NCBI GenBank assembly: GCA_934561115.1
Contig: CAKTFS010000049.1
Location: 1-7,709 of the forward strand
Direction of reading: 5' to 3'
DNA from: an uncultured Faecalibacterium sp.
GTDB taxonomy: Bacteria > Bacillota > Clostridia > Oscillospirales > Ruminococcaceae
Length of the DNA: 7,709 nucleotides
The number at the start of each line of letters is the position of its first letter. Position 1 is the stretch's first letter. The translations under genes were made by a program, and so were the position numbers. Under the pieces are notes generated by a model. It did no database searches. It was not told where the DNA came from and worked only from the letters and a program-made list of their open reading frames with translations. This document shows positions 1-6,638 of this stretch, one piece after another.

Positions 1-73
1 GGCTGGTCTGCTTCTTGCGGCCAAGCATCCCATGAAACGCCAGAATGATAGATGGACTTTCTTTGATTTTCAT
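1..73 (-). CDS. 5' end of an unrecognised gene, cut by the window edge
   Basis: Reading leftwards from an ATG whose complement is at 71-73, 24 codons are open to the window edge (MKIKESPSIILAFHGMLGRK and onward). A strong ribosome binding site, GGGGAGG, lies at 81-87, seven bases before the start. This is the best evidence that the start is real. The visible peptide has a lysine-rich beginning, a short hydrophobic run (IILAF) and a basic patch (GRKKQ). This is too little to assign a family or to decide on a signal peptide. The gene is transcribed in the same direction as the tRNA-Pro gene but is separated from it by a terminator and about 390 bases, so it probably has its own promoter. Function unknown; confidence is for the existence of the start only. 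Confidence 0.55.
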   Translation of the reverse strand, partial: MKIKESPSIILAFHGMLGRKKQTS

Positions 74-122
74 ACGCCGTCCTCCCCTATGTCTTACACG
101 CACCTAGAAAAGGAATTTTTCT

Positions 123-155
123 ATTATAATAACGCTTTTAGAGCCAACTTGTTAC
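123..155 (-). promoter_or_regulatory. Weak candidate promoter for the left-edge gene
   Basis: On the minus strand the sequence around 123-131 reads TATTATAAT, which offers a -10 box either as TATTAT (126-131) or TATAAT (123-128). Eighteen bases upstream of TATTAT is GTAACA (150-155), a 4/6 match to TTGACA. It lies 36-42 bases above the ribosome binding site of the partial gene. The surroundings (110-210) are strongly A/T-rich and contain other TATAAA-like strings, so the exact position is uncertain. Confidence 0.3.
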
Positions 156-305
156 AGCTTCTCTCAATTTTTATAAAATTTGTATAGTTAAACATAAATT
201 TCAAAAAAACTTCAGCACAATCACGGTTCTGTTCGGCAGAGTGCGATCCAGTTGTTCAGCGAGGCATTTTCGGCCTGAAAATTGGACGGAACAGCACGAA
301 TTATC

Positions 306-347
306 GCGAGCCAGCTTTTCAAAGCGTTGGCATCAACGCTGGCTCGC
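306..347. repeat. Inverted repeat with a competing inner hairpin
   Basis: GCGAGCCAGC (306-315) is perfectly complementary to GCTGGCTCGC (338-347), giving a 10-bp stem around 22 bases. Inside it, AGCGTTG (323-329) pairs with CAACGCT (334-340), a 7-bp stem with a 4-base loop. The two stems share bases 338-340, so both cannot form fully at once. No T tract follows on either strand, so it is not an evident terminator. Confidence 0.6.
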
Positions 348-418
348 ATATCGCAGCAGAGGATATTGCGTCCAAAAAAGCTCGCTTGCCCTGCGATTGA
401 CCAGATAAAATCGCCCGC

Positions 419-442
419 ATTGTGGTCAAAATTGTGGTCAAA
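419..442. repeat. 12-bp tandem repeat, two copies
   Basis: ATTGTGGTCAAA occurs twice head to tail at 419-430 and 431-442 with no mismatch. In the open minus-strand frame through this stretch it encodes a doubled FDHN. It may be a simple duplication or a pair of binding half-sites; nothing in the sequence decides this. Confidence 0.8.
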
Positions 443-467
443 CCCAAATGAGGCCAGCCCGTAAACG

Positions 468-507
468 AAAAAAATCCAACGATTTCTAACGTGAAATCGT
501 TGGATTT
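468..507 (-). terminator. Rho-independent terminator of the tRNA-Pro gene
   Basis: Read on the minus strand, AAATCCAACGATTTC (complement of 493-507) and GAAATCGTTGGATTT (complement of 472-486) form a perfect 15-bp stem with a 6-base loop. The 3' arm runs straight into the T tract, seven consecutive Ts in all, complement of 468-474. It begins three bases after the CCA end of the tRNA gene and would also stop any read-through from uvrA. Confidence 0.93.
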
Positions 508-510
508 AAA

Positions 511-588
511 TGGTCCGAGTGGCGAGAATCGAACTCACGGCCTCTTGAACCCCATTCAAGCGCGCTACCAAAACTGCGCTACACCCGG
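511..588 (-). tRNA. tRNA-Pro, anticodon GGG
   Basis: The minus strand folds into a complete 78-base cloverleaf. The acceptor stem CCGGGTG pairs with CACTCGG, with one G-U pair. The D arm has GCGC/GCGC. The anticodon stem CTTGA/TCAAG encloses loop ATGGGGT, giving anticodon GGG, which reads proline CCC/CCU codons. The variable loop is 5 bases, and the T arm GTGAG/CTCGC closes loop TTCGATT. The discriminator A is followed by an encoded CCA (complement of 511-513). It has its own consensus promoter and a perfect terminator, so it is a stand-alone transcription unit. The roughly 37-base leader contains a small hairpin (CGCTTC/GAAGCG, complement of 600-617). A T-loop of TTCGATT and all stems intact argue for a functional gene. 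Confidence 0.97.
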
Positions 589-631
589 ATATCGACCGCC
601 GCTTCCCTACCGAAGCGTGGCGACAAAAGAT

Positions 632-660
632 ATTATACTCAGGCAAGGCCGTTTTGTCAA
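632..660 (-). promoter_or_regulatory. Consensus sigma-A promoter of the tRNA-Pro gene
   Basis: The minus strand carries TTGACA (complement of 655-660), a 17-base spacer and TATAAT (complement of 632-637), a perfect match to the housekeeping consensus. Immediately upstream (about 661-690) the minus strand is rich in A runs, which resembles an UP element. Transcription would start near 625, about 37 bases before the mature tRNA. Full-consensus promoters of this kind are typical of stable RNA genes. Confidence 0.93.
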
Positions 661-742
661 CAGATTTTTCGATTATTTTTTGTTTTTTCCGAGAAAAGTC
701 CGATTTTTACACGGATACGCGCTTTTTCGTTTTTGCTGTTTT

Positions 743-3610
743 TCAGTGCTTTTCCGCTTCGGCAGCGCGCTGCGCACGGTCGCGTTCCAGCAGCGGGCGC
801 AGATACTGGCCGGTAAAGCTGCCGGACACAGCAGCCACCTGCTCCGGGGTGCCCTCGGCCACGATCTCGCCGCCGGCACTGCCGCCCTCCGGGCCAAGGT
901 CGATGATATGGTCAGCGCACTTGATCAGATCCAGATTGTGCTCGATGACGATGACCGTGTTGCCCACGTCCACCAGCTTTTGCAGCACCTCGATCAGGCG
1001 GTGCACGTCCGCAATGTGCAGGCCGGTGGTGGGCTCGTCCAGAATATACACCGTTTTGCCGGTGCCGCGGCGCGCCAGCTCGTTGGCCAGCTTTACGCGC
1101 TGTGCCTCGCCGCCAGACAGGGTGGTGGCGCTCTGCCCCAAGGTGACATAGCCAAGGCCCACGTCCAGCAGGGTCTGCAGCTTGCGGGCGATCTTGGGTT
1201 GGTTGGCAAAGAACACCACCGCTTCCTCCACGGTCATGTTCAGCACATCCGCAATGGTCTTTTCCTTATACTTTACTTCCAGCGTTTCGCGGTTGTAGCG
1301 TGCGCCCTTGCACACCTCGCAGGGCACATAGACGTCCGGCAGAAAGTGCATTTCGATCTGCAAGATGCCGTTGCCCTCGCAGGCTTCGCAGCGGCCGCCC
1401 TTGACGTTAAAGCTGAACCGCCCCGGGCCATAGCCGCGCATCTTGGCATCCTGCGTCTGGGAGAACACGGTGCGGATATCGTTGAACACGCCAGTGTAGG
1501 TGGCGGGGTTGGAGCGCGGGGTGCGGCCGATAGGCTGCTGGTCGATGCCGATGACCTTATCCACAAATTCCAGCCCCTCTACCCCATCGCACTTGCCGGC
1601 GCGGGAGCGGGCTCCGTTCAGCTCGCTGGCCAGCGTTTTGTACAGGATCTCGTTGATCAGGCTGGACTTGCCCGAGCCGGAAATGCCGGTGACACAGATG
1701 AACTCCCCCAGCGGGAAGCTGACGTCGATGTTGCGCAGGTTATTTTCCCGTGCGCCCTTTACGGTCAGGCAGTGGCCGTTGCCGGTGCGGCGGGTCTGGG
1801 GCACTGCAATGCGCTTACGGCCGGAGAGGTAGTCGCCGGTGATGCTGCGCTTGGCCTTGCAGATATCTTTTACGCTGCCTGCGGCTACGATCTCGCCGCC
1901 GTGCACACCGGCACCGGGGCCTACGTCCACGATATAATCCGCGCTGCGCATGGTGTCCTCGTCGTGCTCGACCACGATGACCGTGTTGCCCAGATCCCGC
2001 AGGTTTTTCAGGGTGGCGATAAGCTTATCGTTGTCCCGCTGATGCAAGCCGATGGAAGGCTCGTCCAGCACATAGAGCACGCCGGACAGGGCGCTGCCGA
2101 TCTGGGTGGTCAAGCGGATGCGCTGGCTTTCGCCGCCGGACAGCGTACCCGCTGCCCGGGCAAGCGTGAGGTAATCCAGACCCACGCTCTGCAAAAATTG
2201 CAGGCGGTTCTTGATCTCCTTCATGATCTGACCGCCGATCTGCTGCTGCTTTTCGGTGAGGTTCGGCTCGTTTTGCCGGATAAATTCCAGCTCGTCCCGG
2301 ATGGACATCTCACAGAACTGGCTGATGTTCTTATCCCCGATGGTCACAGCAAGCACCACCGGCTTCAGGCGCTGGCCGTGGCAGTCCGGGCACTCCACGC
2401 CGGACATAAAGCTGCCGATTTCTTCCTTCATCCACTCGCTGTTGGTCTCGCGGAAGCGGCGCTCCAGATTTTCCACGATGCCTTCAAAGGTGTTGTAGTA
2501 CACCCCGCTGCCGAACTCGTTGGTGCGGTGCATCTCGATCTTTTCGCCGTTGGTGCCGTAGAGCAGGGCGTTCACCGCCTCAGTGCTCATCTCCTTGATG
2601 GGCGTATCCAGCGTAAAACCGTATTTTTTGCCAAGGCCAAGGTAGTACATCTCGCTCACCGAGCCTTCGGCGTAGTACCAGCCGCTGGCCTTGATGGCGC
2701 CCTCCCGGATGGAAAGGCTGCGGTTGGGCAGGATGCGGTCCTCGTCCACCCGCATAAAGGTGCCAAGGCCGGTGCATTTTTCGCAGGCGCCCAGCGGGTT
2801 ATTGAAGGAGAACAGCCGGGGCGACAGGTCGCTGATGGAGATGCCGTGCTCCGGGCAGGCAAAGTTCTGGCTGAAGGTCATGCACTCGCCGCCGATGACG
2901 TCCACCTCGGCTACGCCGCCGGTAAGCGCCAGCGCCGTTTCCAGCGAATCCGCCAGGCGGCTGCGGATGCCCTTGCGCAGGGCAAGGCGGTCCACCACGA
3001 TCTCCACCGTATGCTTGATGTTCTTTTCCAGACTGATCTCCTCGTCCAGATCATACAGGTTGCCGTCGATTTTTACGCGGGCATAACCGGCGCGGCGGGC
3101 GGCGTCCAGCTCCTTCTGCTGGGTGCCCTTGCGCTGACGTACCACCGGGGCCAAAATCTGGAACTTTGTGCCCTCTTCCAGCTTGAGGACGGCGTCCACC
3201 ATCTCGTCCACGGTCTGCTGGCTGATGACCCGCCCGCAAACCGGGCAGTGCGGCACGCCGATGCGGGCGTACAGCAGGCGCAGATAATCGTAGATCTCGG
3301 TCACGGTGCCCACGGTGGAGCGGGGGTTGTGGCTGGTGGTCTTTTGGTCGATGGAGATAGCCGGCGAAAGGCCGGTGATCTCGTCCACGTCCGGCTTATC
3401 CATCCGTCCCAGAAACATCCGGGCATAGCTGGAAAGGCTTTCCACATAGCGGCGCTGACCGTCGGCATAGATGGTATCGAAAGCCAGACTGGACTTACCC
3501 GAGCCGGAAAGGCCGGTCATGACGATCAGCTTTTCCCGCGGGAGAGTCAGATTGATATTTTTCAGGTTGTGCTCGCGGGCACCCTTGATGATGATTTTAT
3601 CGTTTGCCAA
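743..3610 (-). CDS. uvrA: UvrA, excinuclease ABC subunit A
   Basis: UvrA is the ATPase that, with UvrB, finds bulky DNA lesions and loads UvrB during nucleotide excision repair in the cytoplasm. The 955-residue product matches the usual length of about 940-960 and has both ABC modules. Module 1 has Walker A GLSGSGKS (33-40), signature LSGGESQR (490-497) and Walker B VLDEP (about 514-518). Module 2 has Walker A GISGSGKS (642-649), signature LSGGEAQR (831-838) and Walker B ILDEP (about 856-860). Zinc modules are visible as CPVC (122-125) with CPDC (407-410), CPEH (252-255) with CEKC (276-279), and CEAC (741-744) with CEVC (764-767). The second has a histidine at the usual fourth-cysteine position. 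I place the start at the TTG (3608-3610), because GGGAG sits 8 bases before it and the peptide (M)[15 protein letters not shown] is where UvrA proteins begin. The longer upstream frame lies inside uvrB. The gene overlaps the uvrB end by 14 bases. Confidence 0.97.
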   Translation of the reverse strand: MANDKIIIKGAREHNLKNINLTLPREKLIVMTGLSGSGKSSLAFDTIYADGQRRYVESLSSYARMFLGRMDKPDVDEITGLSPAISIDQKTTSHNPRSTVGTVTEIYDYLRLLYARIGVPHCPVCGRVISQQTVDEMVDAVLKLEEGTKFQILAPVVRQRKGTQQKELDAARRAGYARVKIDGNLYDLDEEISLEKNIKHTVEIVVDRLALRKGIRSRLADSLETALALTGGVAEVDVIGGECMTFSQNFACPEHGISISDLSPRLFSFNNPLGACEKCTGLGTFMRVDEDRILPNRSLSIREGAIKASGWYYAEGSVSEMYYLGLGKKYGFTLDTPIKEMSTEAVNALLYGTNGEKIEMHRTNEFGSGVYYNTFEGIVENLERRFRETNSEWMKEEIGSFMSGVECPDCHGQRLKPVVLAVTIGDKNISQFCEMSIRDELEFIRQNEPNLTEKQQQIGGQIMKEIKNRLQFLQSVGLDYLTLARAAGTLSGGESQRIRLTTQIGSALSGVLYVLDEPSIGLHQRDNDKLIATLKNLRDLGNTVIVVEHDEDTMRSADYIVDVGPGAGVHGGEIVAAGSVKDICKAKRSITGDYLSGRKRIAVPQTRRTGNGHCLTVKGARENNLRNIDVSFPLGEFICVTGISGSGKSSLINEILYKTLASELNGARSRAGKCDGVEGLEFVDKVIGIDQQPIGRTPRSNPATYTGVFNDIRTVFSQTQDAKMRGYGPGRFSFNVKGGRCEACEGNGILQIEMHFLPDVYVPCEVCKGARYNRETLEVKYKEKTIADVLNMTVEEAVVFFANQPKIARKLQTLLDVGLGYVTLGQSATTLSGGEAQRVKLANELARRGTGKTVYILDEPTTGLHIADVHRLIEVLQKLVDVGNTVIVIEHNLDLIKCADHIIDLGPEGGSAGGEIVAEGTPEQVAAVSGSFTGQYLRPLLERDRAQRAAEAEKH

Positions 3611-5654
3611 GGTATTTTCTCCCTTTTCGTTGTGTCTGTGCATGGTTCTGTTTGCGCTCGGTCTCGGCGGCGGAGTCCACGGTGGGGTTCTCGCCCCGGC
3701 GCAGTCGGTCGATCTGATCCCGCAGGAAGGCTGCGTGCTCAAACTCCAGCAGCTTCGCAGCCTCCTTCATCTCCCGGGTCAGGCGCTCGATAGCAGCTTC
3801 CCGCTCCATCTTGCCCATGCGGCGGGTGTTGCGCTTGGCGTTTTCGGCCTTATCGCTGATCTCGATGCTGTCCGCAATGGCCTTGACGATGGTCTTGGGC
3901 ACGATACCGTGTTCCTCATTATAGGCCATCTGGATGGCGCGGCGGCGCTCGGTCTCGGTGATGGCGCGCTCCATGCTGTCGGTCACCACATCGGCATACA
4001 TGATGACCATGCCCTCCGCATTGCGGGCGGCGCGGCCGATGGTCTGGATCAGGCTGGTCTCGCTGCGCAGAAAGCCCTCCTTGTCGGCATCCAGAATGGT
4101 CACAAGGCTCACCTCCGGCAGGTCCAGACCCTCGCGCAGCAGGTTGATGCCCACCACCACGTCGATGCTGCCCAGGCGCAGATCCTTGATGATCTCCATG
4201 CGCTCGAAGGTATCCACCTCATGGTGCATATACTTGACCTTGATCCCCTGCTCGGTAAGGTAATCGGTGAGATCCTCGGCCATCTTTTTGGTCAGGGTGG
4301 TCACCAGTACCCGCTCCTGTCGCTGGATGCGGGCGTTGATCTCGCCCAGAAGATCCACCACCTGCCCTTCCACCGGGCGCACCGAGATGACCGGGTCCAA
4401 TAGACCCGTAGGACGGATGACCTGCTGCGCCACCTGCGAGCTGTTCCGGCGCTCGTACTCACCGGGGGTGGCGGAGACAAAGATCATCTGGTTGAGCTTG
4501 GACTCCACCTCCTCAAATTTCAGGGGGCGGTTATCGAAGGCGGACGGCAGGCGGAAGCCATACTCCACCAGCGTTTTTTTGCGGGCGTAGTCGCCGCCGT
4601 ACATGGCGCGCACCTGCGGCAGGGTGACGTGGCTCTCGTCCACAAAGAGCAGAAAATCCTTCGGGAAATAATCCAGCAAGGTGGTGGGCATACTGCCCGG
4701 CGCGCGGCCGGACAGCACTGCCGAGTAGTTCTCGATGCCCTTGCAGATGCCCACCTCGTTCAGCATCTCGATGTCGTAGTTGGTGCGCTGCGTGATGCGC
4801 TGCGCTTCGATGAGCTTGCCCTCGGCGGTGAACTGCTTGACCTGCGCGTCGCACTCGGCGCGGATCTTTTCCAGCGCAGCAGCCTTTTTTTCGGCGCTGA
4901 CGATATAGTGGCTGGCCGGGAAGATGGCAACGTGCTTGACCACGTTCTGCTTGGAGCCGGTCAGGGGGTTGAACTCGGTAATGCGGTCGATCTCGTCCCC
5001 GAAAAATTCCACCCGGATGGCCAGCTCGCTCATATAGGCAAGATAGATATCCACCGTATCGCCGTGCACCCGGAACTTATTGCGCACAAAATTCACGTCG
5101 TTGCGCTCGTATTGCAGAGTGACCAGCTTTTTGCACAGCTCGTCCCGCTCCATCTGCATCCCGGGGCGCAGACTGATGACCATGCTGCGATAGTCGATGG
5201 GGTCGCCCAGCGAGTAGATGCAGGACACCGATGCCACAATAATGACGTCCCGCCGCTCGGAAAGCGCCGCCGTAGCCGAGTGGCGCAGGCGGTCGATCTC
5301 GTCATTGATGGCGCTGTCCTTTTCAATATAGGTATCCGTGCTGGGGATGTAGGCCTCCGGCTGGTAGTAATCGTAGTAGCTGACGAAGTACTCCACCGCA
5401 TTGTTGGGGAAAAACGAGCGGAACTCGGTGCACAGCTGCGCTGCCAGCGTTTTGTTGTGCGCCAGCACCAGCGTGGGGCGGTTGCACTGGGCAATAACAT
5501 TTGCCATGGTAAAGGTCTTGCCGCTGCCGGTCACGCCCAGCAGGGTCTGGCAGCGGTCGCCCCGCTGCACCCCCTCCACCAGCTGCGCGATCGCCTGAGG
5601 CTGGTCGCCGGTGGGGGCATAGTTCGACACCAGCTCAAATTTTTCCTCTGCCAT
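3597..5654 (-). CDS. uvrB: UvrB, excinuclease ABC subunit B
   Basis: UvrB is the helicase-fold subunit that is handed damaged DNA by UvrA, verifies the lesion and recruits UvrC for incision. The 685-residue product is near the family's usual 660-680. Visible landmarks in order are Walker A GVTGSGKT (40-47), the tyrosine-rich beta-hairpin that clamps DNA (about 91-117, [20 protein letters not shown]), Walker B-like VDESH (338-342), SATP (394-397), motif [11 protein letters not shown] (537-545) and a C-terminal UVR motif (about 622-655, with [17 protein letters not shown]) that contacts UvrC. The start is the ATG at 5652-5654: GGAAGGGAG lies 7 bases upstream and the protein starts [19 protein letters not shown] as expected. 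An in-frame ATG 16 codons earlier lacks a ribosome binding site. The last codons overlap uvrA, and its promoter is at 5708-5736. All motifs are intact. Confidence 0.98.
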   Translation of the reverse strand: MAEEKFELVSNYAPTGDQPQAIAQLVEGVQRGDRCQTLLGVTGSGKTFTMANVIAQCNRPTLVLAHNKTLAAQLCTEFRSFFPNNAVEYFVSYYDYYQPEAYIPSTDTYIEKDSAINDEIDRLRHSATAALSERRDVIIVASVSCIYSLGDPIDYRSMVISLRPGMQMERDELCKKLVTLQYERNDVNFVRNKFRVHGDTVDIYLAYMSELAIRVEFFGDEIDRITEFNPLTGSKQNVVKHVAIFPASHYIVSAEKKAAALEKIRAECDAQVKQFTAEGKLIEAQRITQRTNYDIEMLNEVGICKGIENYSAVLSGRAPGSMPTTLLDYFPKDFLLFVDESHVTLPQVRAMYGGDYARKKTLVEYGFRLPSAFDNRPLKFEEVESKLNQMIFVSATPGEYERRNSSQVAQQVIRPTGLLDPVISVRPVEGQVVDLLGEINARIQRQERVLVTTLTKKMAEDLTDYLTEQGIKVKYMHHEVDTFERMEIIKDLRLGSIDVVVGINLLREGLDLPEVSLVTILDADKEGFLRSETSLIQTIGRAARNAEGMVIMYADVVTDSMERAITETERRRAIQMAYNEEHGIVPKTIVKAIADSIEISDKAENAKRNTRRMGKMEREAAIERLTREMKEAAKLLEFEHAAFLRDQIDRLRRGENPTVDSAAETERKQNHAQTQRKGRKYLGKR
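3619..3627 (-). promoter_or_regulatory. Ribosome binding site that fixes the uvrA TTG start
   Basis: The minus strand reads AAAAGGGAG (complement of 3619-3627), 8 bases upstream of the TTG at 3608-3610. It lies inside the last codons of uvrB, so ribosomes finishing uvrB are positioned to restart on uvrA. The upstream in-frame ATG (complement of 3641-3643) has no comparable site. Confidence 0.8.
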
Positions 5655-5707
5655 CGTTTTTCTCCCTTCCGCGCATATAACCACAATCTGTTGTTGTTTC
5701 AAGTTGT

Positions 5708-5736
5708 ATTATAGCACGTACATTTTATAATGTAAA
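5708..5736 (-). promoter_or_regulatory. Sigma-A promoter of uvrB-uvrA with extended -10
   Basis: On the minus strand TTTACA (complement of 5731-5736, 5/6 match) is followed by a 17-base spacer and TATAAT (complement of 5708-5713), preceded by TGC as an extended -10. The start would fall near 5701, giving an untranslated leader of about 47 bases before uvrB. The -35 box begins 13 bases beyond the radC stop codon, so the promoter fills the short radC-uvrB gap (5655-5748), which has no recognisable terminator. Confidence 0.88.
5719..5734. promoter_or_regulatory. Palindrome in the uvrBA promoter, candidate operator
   Basis: TACATT (5719-5724), TTAT, AATGTA (5729-5734) form an inverted repeat with 6-bp arms lying in the -35/-10 spacer and reaching into the -35 box. 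A repressor here would block RNA polymerase. It does not match the Gram-positive LexA box (GAACN4GTTC type). A/T-rich palindromes arise by chance in such spacers, so the regulatory role is inference. Confidence 0.35.
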
Positions 5737-5748
5737 CAGTTTTTTGTT

Positions 5749-6468
5749 TTACGGCCAGAACAGCGTACCGGTCTTGAAATCGTAGATGGGCAGGCGGTTG
5801 GCGTCCCGCATGGAAAAATACTCGGTGTCGGTCAGGATAAAGTGATCCAGCAGGTGCACCTTTACCAGCCCCAGCGCCCGGGCAATGCTGCCGGTAGCGT
5901 CCATATCCTCCAGCGAGGGCAGCGCCACCCCGTTGGGGTGGTTGTGGCAGAGCACTACGGCATCCGTACCGCCCTTGATGGCGGCAGCCACCACGTTCTT
6001 GATATCCAGACTGACCCGGTCGGAAGTCCCCTCCCGCAGCCAGACGGCGGCGCGCACCCGCTTGCGGCTGTCCAGACTGACCAGCATGGCACGCTCGTAA
6101 TCCGACCACGCAAACTTTGCCATCAGATAGCTGCCCATCTGCTCTGTGGTCTTGATGCAGCGGGTGGTGCTGGTGCGGCTGCGGCCATAGTACCGGCTGA
6201 TCTGGGGCAGCAGATGCAGCATCCGGGCGGTAGAGGGGCCTACGCCCTCCACGGTGCACAGCTCTTCCTCGCTGGCCTCCAGCACCGCCGCAAAATCCCC
6301 GAACCGGTCGATCAGGTCATGGGCGATGCCATTGGTGTCCTTTTGGGCGTTGGTCAGGTAAAGCACATATTCCAGCGCCTCGTGCTCGGCCAGACTGTCC
6401 AGCCCGTAGCTCTGCACCCGCTCCCGCATCCGCTGGCGATGTCCCTTGTGCCGTTTATTCTCTGCCAT
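5749..6468 (-). CDS. radC: RadC-family JAB/MPN domain protein (DNA repair protein RadC)
   Basis: The 239-residue product belongs to the RadC family: an N-terminal helix-hairpin-helix region followed by a JAB/MPN (JAMM-type) metal-binding domain. The function is unsettled; the original link to recombinational repair in Escherichia coli has been questioned. The N-terminal part starts with a basic HKGHRQRMRERV segment (7-18). The helix-hairpin-helix is around 70-84 (CTVEGVGPSTARML). The metal-binding motif is HNHPNG (175-180) followed by S185 and D188, in the form H-x-H-x(7)-S-x(2)-D. LLDHFILT (206-213) is another family landmark. The start ATG (6466-6468) has AAGGAG 7 bases upstream. The length is slightly above the common 220-230. 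The sequence before the HNHP motif (about 151-160) lacks the HPREVF string seen in many RadC proteins. It lies 94 bases upstream of uvrB, same strand, with no clear terminator, and is divergent from the pseudouridine synthase gene. Confidence 0.93.
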   Translation of the reverse strand: MAENKRHKGHRQRMRERVQSYGLDSLAEHEALEYVLYLTNAQKDTNGIAHDLIDRFGDFAAVLEASEEELCTVEGVGPSTARMLHLLPQISRYYGRSRTSTTRCIKTTEQMGSYLMAKFAWSDYERAMLVSLDSRKRVRAAVWLREGTSDRVSLDIKNVVAAAIKGGTDAVVLCHNHPNGVALPSLEDMDATGSIARALGLVKVHLLDHFILTDTEYFSMRDANRLPIYDFKTGTLFWP

Positions 6469-6500
6469 GGCGGTACTCCTTTTTTCTATGTTCTCCCCTT

Positions 6501-6529
6501 ATAGTACCCATTTTGCGGCGCAAACACAA
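6501..6529 (-). promoter_or_regulatory. Weak candidate promoter of radC
   Basis: On the minus strand TACTAT (complement of 6501-6506) is preceded at 17 bases by TTGTGT (complement of 6524-6529), only a 3/6 match to TTGACA. An alternative -10, TATAAG, overlaps it. The site is about 20 bases above the radC ribosome binding site, so the leader would be short. The whole divergent spacer 6469-6638 has no other better candidate in this direction. Confidence 0.35.
6512..6524. repeat. 13-bp palindrome in the radC promoter spacer
   Basis: TTTGCG (6512-6517) and CGCAAA (6519-6524) are perfect inverted copies around a single G. The palindrome occupies the spacer of the candidate radC promoter, where an operator would act. 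A second inverted repeat, TGCAAAA (6536-6542) with TTTTGCA (6553-6559), lies close by between the two divergent promoters. No known regulator site is recognised. Confidence 0.4.
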
Positions 6530-6571
6530 GCGTTCTGCAAAAATAACCCGGATTTTGCACCGGAATGCGCG

Positions 6572-6600
6572 TTGACTTCCCGCCCAGCCTGTATTACTAT
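6572..6600 (+). promoter_or_regulatory. Sigma-A promoter of the pseudouridine synthase gene
   Basis: TTGACT (6572-6577, 5/6) is followed by a 17-base spacer and TACTAT (6595-6600, 4/6). TATAAA overlaps the end at 6598-6603 but at a poorer distance. Transcription would start near 6607, about 30 bases before the ATG, leaving just enough room for the ribosome binding site at 6624-6630. Confidence 0.65.
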
Positions 6601-6638
6601 AAAAGCATGATTCTGACAAAAACGATGAGGATAGCTTT

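Larger units (their letters stand above)
221..464. other. Gene-free stretch with low stop density; possible gene remnant or dispersed repeat
   Basis: No convincing gene lies between 88 and 467. The left part (88-220) is A/T-rich and probably upstream sequence of the left-edge gene. From 221 onward base composition becomes balanced, and three frames stay open for long runs. The longest is minus-strand, from about 506 to a TGA at 221-223. It includes FDHNFDHNAGDFIWSIAGQ and ends in CRTEP. A plus-strand frame ends with a TGA at 398-400 and contains DPVVQRGIFGLKIG. A third runs from a TTG at 282 to 464. None has a ribosome binding site, and the only ATG in the long minus-strand frame (347-349) has none either. 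The peptides do not look random, but I do not recognise them. A decayed gene, a dispersed non-coding repeat and chance are all possible. Confidence 0.35.

Noticed and set aside
282..464. A 60-codon plus-strand frame starting with TTG
   Set aside because: There is no ribosome binding site before it, and two other frames in the same stretch are equally open, so it is treated as part of a possible remnant instead.
511..540. tRNA 3' end as an attachment site of an integrated element
   Set aside because: No direct repeat of the tRNA end and no integrase or recombinase gene is seen in the window.
661..742. Possible uvrA terminator in the A/T-rich stretch after the stop codon
   Set aside because: The best stems on the minus strand (TCCG/CGGA) are only 4 bp with long loops, too weak to call.
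3611..3742. A 44-codon N-terminal extension of uvrA
   Set aside because: It lies within uvrB in another frame, has no UvrA homology ([14 protein letters not shown]), and the GGGAG-TTG start fits the family N terminus.
491..3793. An 1100-codon open frame on the plus strand
   Set aside because: It is antisense to uvrA, runs through the tRNA gene, and is rich in H, L, A, V and D as expected from the complement of a G/C-third-position gene. It has no ribosome binding site.
5655..5702. A 16-codon N-terminal extension of uvrB
   Set aside because: Its ATG lies right at the expected transcription start and has no ribosome binding site; the MAEEKF start has a strong one.
3471..5714. Plus-strand open frames at 3471-4403 and 4629-5714
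   Set aside because: Both are antisense shadows of uvrB (with the uvrA start), have no family motifs, and match the same composition bias.
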